Shown here: piece after piece, positions 24,190 to 35,290 of the stretch
Layout of the letters: every line of letters starts with the position of its first letter
How positions within the stretch are numbered: position 1 is the stretch's first letter
Assembly: GCF_003265705.1 (NCBI RefSeq)
Contig: NW_020312848.1
Location: forward strand, 56,401,707 to 56,465,706
Direction: 5' to 3'
Source: Callorhinus ursinus
Lineage: Eukaryota; Chordata; Mammalia; Carnivora; Otariidae
DNA: 64,000 bases
Made by a program: the position numbers and the translations under genes
Notes under the pieces: model-generated
Seen by the model: the letters and a program-made list of their open reading frames with translations, nothing else
Databases searched by the model: none
Told to the model about the DNA's origin: nothing

Positions 24190-24483
24190 ACAATTTCAAT
24201 GCACAGTGAGGGAAGAAGATATTCCAAACTGAAGAACAACAAAAGCAAAAACACAGAGGCAGGAATGACCATGTTATCTAAGGAACAATGCTGAAATAAA
24301 ATGAAGTCAGACTTTAGGAAGTAGCGAGAAGTCATTAAGGTGGGATCAAATTACAGAGAGGTTTGGCTTTCACCTAAAAGACAAAAGGAAGTGTGTTCTA
24401 CAGGCAACAGCACACAAGACTGACTAAATTACATACATAGTGCAGTCAAAACTATCAATTAGGAGGCTATTAAAGTAGCCCTT
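24190..24483 (-). mobile_element. L2 LINE fragment
   Basis: Antisense L2 phrases: acacagaggcaggaatgacc, ggtgggatcaaattacag, ttaggaggctattaaagtag. Confidence 0.55.
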
Positions 24484-24497
24484 AAGGTAGGATTATA

Positions 24498-24707
24498 GGG
24501 CGCCTGGGTGGCTCAGTTGGTTAAGCAACTGCCTTCGGCTCAGGTCATGATCCAGGAGTCCCGGGATCGAGTCCCACATCGGGCTCCCTGCTCAGCGGGG
24601 AGTCTGCTTCTCCCTCTGACCCTCCCCCCCTCGTGCTCTCTCTCTCTCTCATTCTCTCTCTCAAATAAATAAATAAAATCTTAAAAAAAAAAAAGAAAAA
24701 GAAAAAA
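24498..24707 (+). mobile_element. Can-SINE with 14-bp TSD
   Basis: Full-length copy of the subtype with ccctctgaccctcccc and a (CT)n run. Duplication aaggtaggattata (24484-24497) versus aaggtaggatcata (24708-24721). It forms an inverted pair with the next element. Confidence 0.97.
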
Positions 24708-24779
24708 AAGGTAGGATCATAAATATCAAAACTGCAATGAATTTAAGAGATAATATAAAGAGCAAATTAGGGACAAAAT

Positions 24780-25002
24780 TTTTTTTTTAAAGATTTTTGA
24801 GAGAGAGCGAGAGCGAGAGACAGCAAGCAGAGAGGGAGAAGCAGAGATACAGAAAGAGAGTGCAAACACAGAGGGAGAGGGAAAAGCAGACTCCCTGCTG
24901 AGCAGAGAGCCTGACATGGGGCTCCATTCTGATTCCAGGACCCTGAGATCATGACCTGAGCTGAAGGCAGACGCTTAACCAACTGAGCCACCCAGGCGCC
25001 CC
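24780..25002 (-). mobile_element. Can-SINE with 10-bp TSD
   Basis: Minus-oriented copy with an expanded GA-rich middle and the gagccacccaggcgcccc end. Duplication gggacaaaat at 24770-24779 and 25003-25012. It lies only 72 bases from the oppositely oriented copy to its left. Confidence 0.97.
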
Positions 25003-25012
25003 GGGACAAAAT

Positions 25013-26270
25013 ATATATAAAAGTAAATGAAAAGTCTGAGATAAATACCAATTTTTCTTGCTACAAATTTATGTTCAAAATTCAAAATTAATTACTGCGT
25101 TAGGCATACAGTTAAGAGAAAATTATTGTGGCCCTGAAGAAAAGGTATTTAAGGTGACATGGTAAATCATCAGGGCTGTCCACCCAATATTGCTGATTCT
25201 CCTGTGACATAGTAAGATTATACTTCCTCACTCCTTTGAAGCTAGATATGACCACAATTAACTAGAAGAAATGGTATGGGTCTCTTCCAAGTGAAAGCTT
25301 TAATAGCCAACACACAACTTACCACTGGTGCTAGACACCAATAAAACAAAGTCAAGTCAGAATTTGGAAGTTATTTTTTTATTTGTTTTCAAGCCTTGGT
25401 TTCTGTGCATGTGTTTTCAGAGATTAGTGTCAAGGGCTTTCATAACTAGCTTTTCTCACCTCTAGTCTCTCCATTCCGTGTTTTCACCCAAAAGGACCAA
25501 GTAGATTTCCAGGTTTATGAACAGCAATATTAATGCCATGCCCTAAGTATGCAAGGTAACACTAAGGTATTTGTCACTGTTTGCATACATGTAAAACTGC
25601 TAACAAAGATAAAATCAGCTCCTATATGCCGATAAAGAAAACACAGGTAAATAAAAAGATGAGCAAAGGGTCTGGATAGGCAATTTATAAAGATATATAG
25701 GAAGAAAAAAACCCACAAAGTAACAGTTTCTAGTACTGTTTTCTAAGTAAGCTATTTTTAAATTCTTTCTGAAAATATTATTGTGACTTCAGCCTATGTT
25801 TTCAGAGCAAAGATATGCCACATATTTACTTATGACTAGAAAACAAGTTAATCTTGTAATCCAAAATTACACCTCAATCTACCAAATGCTCCAGTGACAT
25901 TTACAAGTAAATTTATATTCTGAGAAAGAAAGTAACATTTTTCCCAGAGTATTTTCCATCTATTAGAACAGGCAGTAACATTCAACAAGTTAACAATCAC
26001 ACAATGATTACGTCAAAACCTTGGATATCAGTTAATGTGTGCTGTCTTATCAATGGTAATAAAAACATCTATTGAAATTAAAATGCCACATCATTTTACA
26101 AAACCTTTATCTCATGTCTGAGCAATCTGAATATAATAAACTTCTCTGCCAGGAAAATTGCCTTCTAAATGTAAAAATATATGTATCTTTTTTTGATATA
26201 AGAAAGTGTTTCAAAAAAAAGAAAAAATGTTTCAGAAAACCTGGAGAAAAGAACCCACACAATTCCTAAA
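25013..26270. other. Intron 4 stretch, no recognised feature
   Basis: No exon, RNA gene or nameable repeat seen. Confidence 0.5.
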
Positions 26271-26283
26271 ACCAGAAATTATA

Positions 26284-26484
26284 GGGGTGCCTGGGTAGCT
26301 CAGTCAGTTAAGCGTCTGCCTTCGGCTCAGGTCATGATCCCAGAGCCCTGGGATCAAGCCTGCATTGGGCTCTCTGCTTAGCAGGGGAGTCTGTTTCTCC
26401 CTCTCCCTTTGCCCCTCCCCCTCTGCTCATGCTCTGTCTTTGGCTTTCTCTCTCCAACAAATAAATAAAATCTTAAAAAAAACA
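26284..26484 (+). mobile_element. Can-SINE with 11-bp TSD
   Basis: Head ggggtgcctgggtagctcag, tail aaataaataaaatctt. Exact duplication cagaaattata at 26273-26283 and 26485-26495. Confidence 0.96.
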
Positions 26485-26495
26485 CAGAAATTATA

Positions 26496-28232
26496 ATTAT
26501 ATATACTTTCTGAAAGCTTATTACTTTAACAATAAAAATTTCAACTCCAAATTTAAGACTAGATTGAAGAAGTTTTCAAATTTTATCATATATCCAATCA
26601 CCTAATACAGAACTTTTAAACTTTAATAATTTATAATGTCATTGGTTACTATGTTATCAATATGAAAAGAAAAATAATGGTTGGTTAAGTCCATACTATG
26701 GCACAACTGCCAAGTTACAAGTAATCTGGTTACAGGCCACCTTGTTTTCAGGGCTAAATATGACTAAGCTACATTAAAGTGATAATATTTTTGTGTTCAC
26801 ATACTTTCCTTTGACATCTGTAGACTTTTAAAATCAAAACATTAAACTATCTACAATAATTTAGGAAAAAGAGAAAAAAAAAATCCCAAGATATAAGGCA
26901 GGTTAACACAAACATGTGTTTTGCAACAATTAGGAAAGACCATGTTGTTTAAACTGGTTGTGTTGAAAAATCCTAAATATGGACAAGAAGGGAAACATAA
27001 ATACATTCCGATGGTGGATCCTGTTTGGATTAAACTGTTGTAAATTCCTTTATCAAACCTGTGCTACATTCAAAGTTTTAAATACTTGACAGCCACTTTT
27101 CCGTTCTGTAAAAAACACTACCACGGGGGTCTAAGGATTATATTAGAGAATTTATTTAAGAGCAATCAACACACTGCCTGGTATACAGTTTCATTTAAAA
27201 ACAAGCTAAAGAACTAACCCCAGAAACAAACCGAAACCAGTACTAAATTTGCTAGACACAGTATACTGTGCTAAGAATTGTCAATAGCAAAGTCCAAGAG
27301 AAACATAAGATGTGATTTGTGTCAACTTAAAAATGGCTTTCAAGTTGTCAGTTTTTTTTTACCATTTGTCCCACAGGAGGAAAAATTAAAATAATTTTAA
27401 AAATTAAGAAAAAATAATAAAAAAAACCCAAGGTAGGTCTGTAGGTAGTAATACAGAAAGTTCATCATTAAATATTAAATTAGGGCTATTTTCAATAAGA
27501 TAGAAGTCTGTATGGAAAACAAGGAATTAAAGAATTAACAGAAGATCTGTAAGTAAAAAACATTTAGAAGATGCAGGTTTCTACTTCCATTAATGCCAAG
27601 CTAATTTGTATCAAAATTGTGAAGGTATCTAAAACAGCTAAATGAAATTTTGTTCTAATTTCTTAAAAACTGAAGGACTAATAAAATATTGAAGAACCAC
27701 TAAAACAAAATCTAGATGGCAAAACCCCAAAGAGGTAAATAAACATAGCATTTGTGGTTGCTTTTGCCTTCAGGGCATTTGCCAGTCCAGAAGAACCCAA
27801 TGGGAAAATAAGCTGTGGTTTTGGAGGCAGTGAACACAAAGAGGAACAAAATTCAAAGTTCTGGGCCTATATAAAGTATAAAGTTTACTAAACCACACTC
27901 AACATACATTAAGCTAGGACTCTAAGGACTACACCTTCAGGGTAAGGATGAACCAGAAACAAACTAGCTTTCTTGGTATACATCACCAAATGATCCAGGG
28001 GAACTTCAACCCCTGTACTTAGTTAGGTTACATTAAGTCCTGGAGTGATGGTACCCAAGGCACATTTTAGAAACATAAATTCCTACTTGATGGCCTCATA
28101 TTATTCCGACAAGTAAGTTTTTTTAAAATCTAATGACTAGTACCTAGTCATGAGTCAGAAGCATGAGAGGCTACTGCTAACAGAAACAAACCCACCAAGA
28201 TTTCAAATATTGTAACTGTTACTTCTAGACTA
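26496..28232. other. Intron 4 stretch, no recognised feature
   Basis: 1.7 kb of AT-rich intron without confident repeats. It is the longest apparently unique piece of intron 4. Confidence 0.5.
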
Positions 28233-28753
28233 CAGTTGACCCTTGAACAACATGGGTTTGAACTGTATAGGTAGACTTATACAGATTTTTTTCAATAAAT
28301 ACAGTACAGTACTGGGGCACCTGGGTGGCTCAGTCGGTTAAGCATCCAACTCTTGATTTCAGCTTAGGTTATGATCTCAGGGTTGTGGGACTGAACCCCA
28401 CATCAGGCTACATGTTCAGAGTGGAGTCTGCTGGAGATTCTTTCCCTCCCTCTCTGTGCCCCTCCCCCATACATATTCTCTTTCTCTCAATAAAGTCTTT
28501 AAAAAAATACAGTACAGTACTGTATCTTCTCTTATGATTTTCTTAACATTTTCTTTTTTCTAGCTTACTTCATTGTAAGAACACAGTATATAATACATAT
28601 ACAAAATATATGTTAACTGTTTATATTATTGGTAAGGTTTCTGCTCAACAGAGGGCTATTAGTAGTTAAGTTTTGGGGAAATCAAAAGTTATATGCAGAT
28701 TTTCACCTTACAGGGATTCACCGTACACCCCTGCATTGTTCAAGGGTCAACTG
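28233..28753 (+). mobile_element. MER2-type Tigger DNA transposon, split by a SINE
   Basis: Terminal inverted repeats cagttgacccttgaacaac (28233) and gttgttcaagggtcaactg (ending 28753, one base differing: it starts at a cattgttcaa). A TA dinucleotide precedes the left end, as expected for Tc1/mariner-type insertion. Internal landmarks are ttttcttaacattttc, acagtatataatacatat and taagttttggggaaatcaaa. Removing the SINE and its duplicated site leaves about 313 bases, close to the usual length of this non-autonomous family. Confidence 0.85.
28314..28504 (+). mobile_element. Can-SINE inside MER2, 17-bp TSD
   Basis: Older Can-SINE (head gggcacctgggtggctcag, caactcttgatttcagct variant). Exact duplication aaatacagtacagtact at 28297-28313 and 28505-28521. 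Confidence 0.97.
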
Positions 28754-28838
28754 CATATGTTTGCCATATTAAAGAAGTTCTAATTTAGAGCTTGAAAATG
28801 TTTTCAGGGAACAAAGAGCTATAAAAAGTGACACTGCT

Positions 28839-29045
28839 AGGGGCACCCGGGTGGCATAGTTGGTTGAGTGTCTTACTCTTGGTTTTGGCTCAGGTCGAGA
28901 TCTCAAGAATCCTGGGATCAAGCTCTGTGACCAGCGCCATAGCCAGCTTGGAGTCTGCTTGGGATTCTCTCCCCCTTCTCCCTCTGCCCCTCCCTGTCCA
29001 CACATGCACGCCCTTGCTCTCTCAAATAAATCTTAAAAAAAAAAA
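28839..29045 (+). mobile_element. Can-SINE, older variant, 16-bp TSD
   Basis: Diverged copy (ggggcacccgggtggcatag head, cagcgccatagccagc middle). Exact duplication aaaaagtgacactgct at 28823-28838 and 29046-29061. The interval 29062-29559 has no recognised feature. Confidence 0.95.
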
Positions 29046-29559
29046 AAAAAGTGACACTGCTGGTTTTAAAAAGAATCAAACAGAATTTTCAGAAAAAAAG
29101 TAACTGAAATTATGAACTCAACTGATGAGTTTTAACAATAAATCAGAAGCAATAAATTAGAAGTGTGTTTACAAGATAATAAGTAATTGGAAGGGTAAAG
29201 GTTTTGCTTTCTGTAATACAGTGCAAAAGCAATTAAAAAAAAAAAAAGAGCATCAGCAAAAAACAATTTCCCACTGAACCCAGAATGGCAAATCTTATCA
29301 TAAGCCACTTCTCAAGGTAAAAATTACAATTATAGCACCCATCGAGGCTTACTTCAGCTAGATGTTTTGGAGTCCCCAATTCCAAAGTACAGCCAAATCC
29401 AAAAGTTATACCTAACTAGGGATTATACCATATATGACAGAATAAACGTTCCTGTGAATTGATTTGCTAAAAATTTGCAGATAGTCTTTCCAGATCTTTA
29501 AAAAAGCTGTTTGTTAAATACTGATTATCCATTCTGTAAGTCCTGACTTTTCTCACACT

Positions 29560-29795
29560 AGTTTCTCAACCTGGGCACTATGATATTTTGGGATGGATAC
29601 TTGTTTTGAGAGGCTGTCCTATGTACTGTGGATGTTTAGCAATATCCCTGGCCTCCACCCACTATGCCAGTAGCATACTCTAAGCCAGAAGAATCTCCCA
29701 GGTGTGACAATCAAAAATGTTTCCAGACATTACCAAGTGTCCACTGGGAAACAAAATAGACACCTGTTGTCTAGCTGTCAGAGAAATTAAACTAA
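29560..29795 (-). mobile_element. hAT-type MITE (MER family)
   Basis: Phrases tttctcaacctgggcacta, ggatgtttagcaatatccct, ggcctccacccactatgcc and aaaaatgtttccagacatta are those of a common non-autonomous hAT-Charlie family, related to the copy at 13600. Exact family name not certain. Confidence 0.7.
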
Positions 29796-30524
29796 ATTAG
29801 GGAAAAAAAACCTTCTAAAGTCAAGTATAGTTATTTCTATATATCAGGCATTAGATCATTATTATTTGAATGAAATATGAATAATCTATTCATGCTAGAC
29901 ATATTTCAGTTGGATAGCCTATTTCCTACTCTATTCATTTTGAAGATTAAATAAAAGACAGAGCCAGATTAAGGGAGGTCAGTAACAGAAATTTTAAGCT
30001 GATTCATTTTTTAAATTACTGACATTTCAACAGATCCAACAGTTACTGCTTGTTTTCTATGCATCTAGACACTATTACCTATATGATATAACATAACTGG
30101 AAAAGTCTTAGGAAAAGTAAAACATTTCAATATATTATTTTGGAATTCTTAATATTTGTGCAGAACTGTTTAGCTGGTAAATGTTATACAGAGAGCACAA
30201 AGAGGTTTTACTATTATAGCTTAATCATCTTTGAGTATATGATTCATAAGAAATGATATAGTTTATTGTCTTCCTTTCCCTCTCATTTCAAATTATTAGA
30301 ACATTCCTCTAAAAATTGAAAGTTGAAGGACTACTTTTGTGATATGCCCTTCCTCTGATAATCTTATAAAATTGGAACCATGACCTTATGACCTATTTTC
30401 ATTCCTCAACTATATGGTCAAGTAAACACACTGTTTATGATTTTTAAAAAATCATGCTATCAAATGTTTAACAGGCTAATAAAGAAAAATATCCATAGTT
30501 TTTAATAGATAATAAGGCTCTTAC
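29796..30524. other. Intron 4, first part after exon 4: no feature
   Basis: AT-rich sequence downstream (in ASZ1 sense) of the exon 4 donor. No repeat or exon recognised. Confidence 0.5.
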
Positions 30525-30636
30525 CTACAAGCAACATTTGGATCAGCATTTCTTGAAAGCAGTAGCTCTATACACTTTAAAATCTGTTCCTCTGAGCCAC
30601 GTGCAGAACATGCAGTTATCAAAATAGTCTGCTTAT
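30525..30636 (-). CDS. ASZ1: ASZ1 coding exon 4 (residues 110-147)
   Basis: Minus-strand exon of 112 bases between a CTACAG acceptor (complement of 30637-30642) and a GTAAG donor (complement of 30520-30524). It enters in phase 1, completing Asp110, and leaves in phase 2 with AG, the first two bases of Arg147. The product [18 protein letters not shown] followed by [16 protein letters not shown] is ankyrin repeat 3. This is the longer, atypical repeat of ASZ1, with an inserted SEEQILK segment. The exon is followed by the 28.6 kb intron 4. Confidence 0.96.
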
Positions 30637-30851
30637 CTGTAGTGAAAAGAAAAGTGAGGAAACGCCTCCACACACATCAAGAAGGTATCTTTTTTTTACC
30701 ATTCAAAAGATTCTAAATTTTTCCTGTACTCTTAAAATTTTATAACCTATTCTCAAATCTCTTACTCTTAGTAGATACCTTTGTCTACCTGTCTACCTTC
30801 ATCAAAAAATGAGATTAGGAATGAACTGCCTTAATCTCCAAAATATATCTA

Positions 30852-31040
30852 GGGGCACCTGGGTGGCTCAGTTGTTAGGCATCTGCCTTCGGCTCAGGTC
30901 ATGGTCCCAGGGTCCTGGGATCAAGCCCCACATGAGGTCCCTGCTCAGCGGGGAGCCTGCTTCTCCCTCTCCCACTCCCCCTGCTTGTGTTCCCTCTCTT
31001 GCTGTGTCTCTGTCAAATAAATAAATAAAATCTTTAAAAA
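30852..31040 (+). mobile_element. Can-SINE
   Basis: Full-length copy in ASZ1 intron 3, head gggcacctgggtggctcagt, tail caaataaataaataaaatc. Degenerate A/T-rich duplication (aaatatatcta) on both sides. Confidence 0.95.
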
Positions 31041-31720
31041 TATATATATGTATCTATAATTCATTTCTTAATTTCCCTTTTTTATTCCCTTTCCTTTAAG
31101 AAAATAGGAAAGTGATAAGAACATGAAGGCTGTGTAGAGATACTGCCTGGAGTTGAACAGTTTTTGGTTGAAAAAAATTTGCTTTGCTGAACTTGTAGGT
31201 GAAAAACAATAATTGATATTCTCTGATTTCACTTCTTTATTTCTCATTCATTTGACATCTCAGTGAAATTTTGGTTTTTATCCAAATCATCCTATTGAAA
31301 ATGACCTGCCATATCCATTGGTTTCTTTTTGGTCCTTTTCTACTGGATCTCACTGAGCTCACCCTGTTTCCTAAAAACTTCTCCCCTTGGCCACTATGGC
31401 ACCAAAAGGAATCACAGATTAAAAAAATAAAAACACCTTTCAGGTTAAGAATTGGGGAATTCAAAATAGGTCATGGCAGCTATGGTTTACATCAGTGGTT
31501 TAATACTGATCAAGTATAAAGATTCTAGTCCCAGTTCTGCTACTGATAAACTGAGTCCAGTGATACTTTAATATCTCAGTAGACCTAGCTTATAGATAGG
31601 AAGCTGCCCTCTTTACCTGACGGGGCTATTGCTGAATACATAAAGAATTTATATGAACATGCTGAGAAAAATATAAACTGTTTTATAACTAAGTATTCCT
31701 CTGATTACAAAAAGCAGAGA
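31041..31720. other. Intron 3 stretch, no recognised feature
   Basis: Contains open frames on both strands (31237-31519) with no family signature. No gene supported. Confidence 0.45.
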
Positions 31721-31733
31721 AAGAAAACTATTA

Positions 31734-31936
31734 ATTTTTTTAATTTTTTAAGTTTTTACTTAAATTCCAGTTGGTTAACACATAGTGCTATATTAGTTTC
31801 AGGTGAAACTAATCATCACAAGTGCAGTGATGCTGCCTTCCAAAGTTGAAACAGGTGCTCATCACAAGTGCACTCCTTAATCCCCATCCCCACACCCATC
31901 TCTCCTCTGGTAACCATCAGTTTTTTCTCCATAGTT
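31734..31936 (-). mobile_element. Carnivore L1 3'-end insertion (203 b) with 13-bp TSD
   Basis: Reverse complement of the carnivore L1 3' terminus: taaattccagttggttaaca, ttagtttcaggtg, ccttaatccccatcccc, ggtaaccatcag. Exact duplication aagaaaactatta at 31721-31733 and 31937-31949. Inside, atcacaagtgca occurs twice (about 31814 and 31862), an internal rearrangement. Confidence 0.95.
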
Positions 31937-31949
31937 AAGAAAACTATTA

Positions 31950-32928
31950 TTATTTTTGAGAATATTTTATATACTTTCAGAAATCTCATTCCTAAGTCCA
32001 GCTTTCATTGGGTGATATTTTAAAATGACATAATAAAAGAAAAATGTATTATAGAAACAGATTAAACATTAAACTACTGAAAAGATGGGAAGTTATATAA
32101 AATACATAGATGACAAAACAGAATAGAAATGGTTTTACAAACACCTAATGTAGGTACAAAGTAAATGTGAAAATTAATTCTAAAGTGAAATTAATATCTG
32201 AATTATGAAATGAATTTAACTGCCTATTGGAAACATGTTAAAAGTAAGTAAGCAATAATTCAATATAATAATTAAATTGGATTTGCACATATACTCTTAT
32301 TTTTCAAAAGCATCCAAAGCAGTACAGAGTAGGAATTATCTAATAACAAAGAAACATATGGATTTAATAAGCTATCTTTGAAACAACCTTAGATGATATA
32401 ATTCAGAGTTGAGTTTTAAATTCTAAAGACTGGTTTTCAAGTAATTTTTGACAAAATTATCAGCCTTTTGTTTTCTTTCAATGCATTTTTCCTTTAAAAA
32501 ATAACCAAACCCTCTAGCATAGAAATTAAAGGTATATAATAACATAAGCAGTTATTAAGATAATATAAATGCAATCTATCTTCTTGGAGAGAGAGTTCCC
32601 CCCCCAAAAAAATCTATGGTTTTTAATTTGATTTTGTATCTTAATTACATAATATAACTAATAGGAAGGCTTGTTTTTTAAACTGCTTTAACTTTTTTCA
32701 CTTTGCGTAATAGTTGCTTGGGAATCAAGAAAATCACAGTAAACAAAATCAGTTGGGTTACCTCAACATCTTACCTTATCTTTTTTCAAGGACAAAGGCT
32801 TATTTTAATGTATAAAAACAGAACATGGAAAGTGTACATCACCACCCTTAAACATTATAATTAGGCTTCTAAACAGAGATACATACAAAGTAAATACTCA
32901 CATATTTTAAATGTTTAAAACACCTTAC
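31950..32928. other. Intron 3 stretch, no recognised feature
   Basis: Very AT-rich intron adjoining the exon 3 donor. Nothing nameable. Confidence 0.5.
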
Positions 32929-33051
32929 CCTTATCAAAGCTTGCATTAGCACCTCTGTCCAGAAGGGCCCGAACCAGCTCTACATTGGAAACACTAGCAG
33001 CATACATAAGAGGAGTCCATCCATACCGAAAGCTGGAATCTACACTAATGC
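32929..33051 (-). CDS. ASZ1: ASZ1 coding exon 3 (residues 69-110)
   Basis: Minus-strand exon of 123 bases. The acceptor is ACAG (complement of 33052-33055), and the first two bases complete Gly69. The exon ends in phase 1 with the first base of Asp110, followed by GTAAGG (complement of 32923-32928). It encodes ISVDSSF, then [10 protein letters not shown], then [16 protein letters not shown], a textbook ankyrin repeat (repeat 2: TPLMYAA on helix 1, LLDRGA at the turn). Frame intact. Confidence 0.97.
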
Positions 33052-33398
33052 CTGTCAGTATAAAAAGCAAGTTTTAACAGCCTCCTCCACCGAAAGAAAA
33101 ATCATTGCCACCTTCATATGCTTAAAGTACTGTGCATAATAACATATACCACGTAATTTATAACAAAAGGGAATTTCTTGGTAATAATGGCCTAAGTTTA
33201 AAAGGGTCCACACAGTAAATGATTGTAGCTCAAAAATATTCAAAGTAACACTATATGGTTTGGGGATAATATATACCTAATAAAAATATAAGGACACACA
33301 TAGGAATGATAAGTATCAACTACAGCAGAATGGTTATCTCCAGGGGTAAGGAGAGAAACTGCTATACCTTTTGGAATATATGAAATATTTAGTAATTT
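33052..33398. other. Intron 2 stretch, possible L1 3' remnant
   Basis: Phrases such as gaatggttatctccaggggt near 33330 resemble old L1 3' sequence. Otherwise nothing nameable. Confidence 0.35.
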
Positions 33399-33413
33399 AA
33401 AGAGAACTGAACA

Positions 33414-33607
33414 GGTGCGCCTGGGTGGCTCAGTTGGTTAAGCGACTGCCTTTGGCTCAGGTCATGATCCTGGAGTTCCAGGATCGAATCCCACATCGGG
33501 CTCCCTGCTCAGCGGGGAGTCTGCTTCTGCCTCTGACCCTCTCTCCTCTTGTGTTCTCTCTCTCATTCTCTCTCTCTCAGATAAGTAAATAAAATCTTAA
33601 AAAAAAT
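33414..33607 (+). mobile_element. Can-SINE, first of a head-to-tail pair
   Basis: Subtype with ctctgaccctctct and a diverged tail (agataagtaaataaaatc). The target aaagagaactgaaca stands at 33399-33413, and its second full copy is displaced to 33813-33827 beyond the next SINE. Confidence 0.96.
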
Positions 33608-33618
33608 AAAGAGAACTG

Positions 33619-33812
33619 GGCGCCTGGGTGGCTCAGTCGTTAAGCGTCTGCCTTCGGCTCAGGTCATGATCCCAGGGTCCTGGGATCGAGTCCCACATCG
33701 GGCTCCCTGCTCGGCGGGAAGCCTGCTTCTCCCTCTCCCACTCTCCCTGCTTGTGTTCCCTCTCTCTGTTAAAAAATAAATAAATAAAATCTTAAAAAAA
33801 ATAAAATAAAAT
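33619..33812 (+). mobile_element. Can-SINE, second of a head-to-tail pair
   Basis: Younger-looking copy with the intact gtcgttaagcgtctgccttc body and the aaaataaataaataaaatctt tail. It is flanked by aaagagaactg at 33608-33618 and 33813-33823. It therefore used the right-hand target copy left by the preceding SINE. Confidence 0.96.
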
Positions 33813-33897
33813 AAAGAGAACTGAACATATTAACAGATTAACAAAAACTGGAGATATCTTTCAACTGTTAGAAGTGGCTGACTCAAAGGGAACTTTC

Positions 33898-34100
33898 GTT
33901 TTTTTTAAAAAGATTTTATTTATTTATTTAATTGACAGAGAGAGAGACAGTGAGAAGAGGAACACATGCAGGGGGAGTGGGAGAGGGAGAAGCTGGTTTC
34001 CCGCTGAGCAGGGAGCCCAATGCGGGGCTTGATTCCAGGACCCTGGGATCATGACCTGAGCCAGAGGCAGTCGTTAACCAACTGAGCCACCAGGCGCCCT
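33898..34100 (-). mobile_element. Can-SINE with 10-bp TSD
   Basis: Minus-oriented copy with gagccaccaggcgccct end. Duplication gggaactttc at 33888-33897 and 34101-34110. It is inverted relative to the SINE pair just upstream. 34111-34690 holds no recognised feature. Confidence 0.95.
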
Positions 34101-34690
34101 GGGAACTTTCATTTTTTATCAAACTTCTCAACTGGTGCAGAAATTGCAGAAATATGTATCAAAACCAAGCATAACTTTGGAAGGCAAAAAACTAAACATA
34201 TTTTTTAAAGTGTGAAATAATGACATCTGGAAGGAAACTAGGAAACGCTAAATTAAGAGTTACCTGTGGAAATAAGACTTCAGGGGTACTGGGGGAGAAA
34301 ATGGGTACAAAGGTTATCTTTCTACTTATACCTATATATTTATTATTGGCTTCTGAAAATTAATTTTTAAAATGTTTGTAATTAAAAACAAATTCTAAAA
34401 GGTTGACTAAATATCTACTTCACCAGAAGGTCTTTTTAAGTCCTAATCTTTCAGGAGCCTCCATCATTTCACTGCACCTAGTCCTACTACAAACTCAAGC
34501 CCCAAGGCAAATTCTCTTTTCTAAAACAAATTTCTAACTATTCCATCCCATCCAGCACTATGCACACTCCTGCATGTGTTCATATTAGGTATTAAGCCTG
34601 TTTCAATTATTCAAATTTTATTTAGTTTCATTCTTCAATTTACAAACTCAAGTTCCACTGTCCACAAAGTCACACAGATCCTTCTTTTTT

Positions 34691-34900
34691 GTTACAACAG
34701 CTAATATTTATATAATGTCTGTATGTTTTAGATGTTTATGTATTCTTTCACTTTAATACACCCCCAAACCCTCTGATATTATGCATTCCCATTTTTAAAA
34801 GGGGGAAATTGAAGCTTAGGAAGGTTAAGTAACTTGGTCGGATTACAAAGCCATCAGGTGGCAGGGTTAGTAATCAAACCCAGAACTGTACTGTTTCCAA
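34691..34900 (+). mobile_element. MIR SINE
   Basis: Sense MIR pattern: aatatttatataatgtctg, cccatttttaaaagggggaaattgaagc in pieces, aggttaagtaacttg, and gcagggttagtaatcaaacc at the end. Confidence 0.75.
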
Positions 34901-35099
34901 AATGATTCCTTTTCCACTAAATCATGCAGTGTCTCTAGCATAAAAGAAAAACATTTTGCTATATACAATCTCATTTATCTACTCTGTGTGAATGTTTTGG
35001 ATTTACAAATAAATAGTAAATGCCTATTACTCCTTTGGATAATTTCAATCATTATTATCAACAACTCACATTCCCACATCAGGTAATTAAAAAAATTAG

Positions 35100-35290
35100 T
35101 ATTTACTTTGATCACAGAAAAATGTTACAGGACCCTGGACAGAATTATGACGTTTTACACAAAGAAACTGATGCATTGGAAGTTTAAATGATTTTCCTAA
35201 GGAACCACAACTAGCAGGCAATAAAGCTGGAACAGATACCCACATATTGTGATTCCTACCTCAGGCCCCATTACACAGACACCTAGCACA
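35100..35290 (+). mobile_element. MIR SINE, decayed
   Basis: Weak sense MIR core: cacaaagaaactgatgcattg, acaactagcaggcaataaag. The flanking 34901-35100 and 35291-35654 show nothing else. Confidence 0.4.

Noticed and set aside
24605..24700. CT-rich runs as triplex or recombination elements
   Set aside because: They are the CT-rich middle of Can-SINEs, repeated in every full-length copy.
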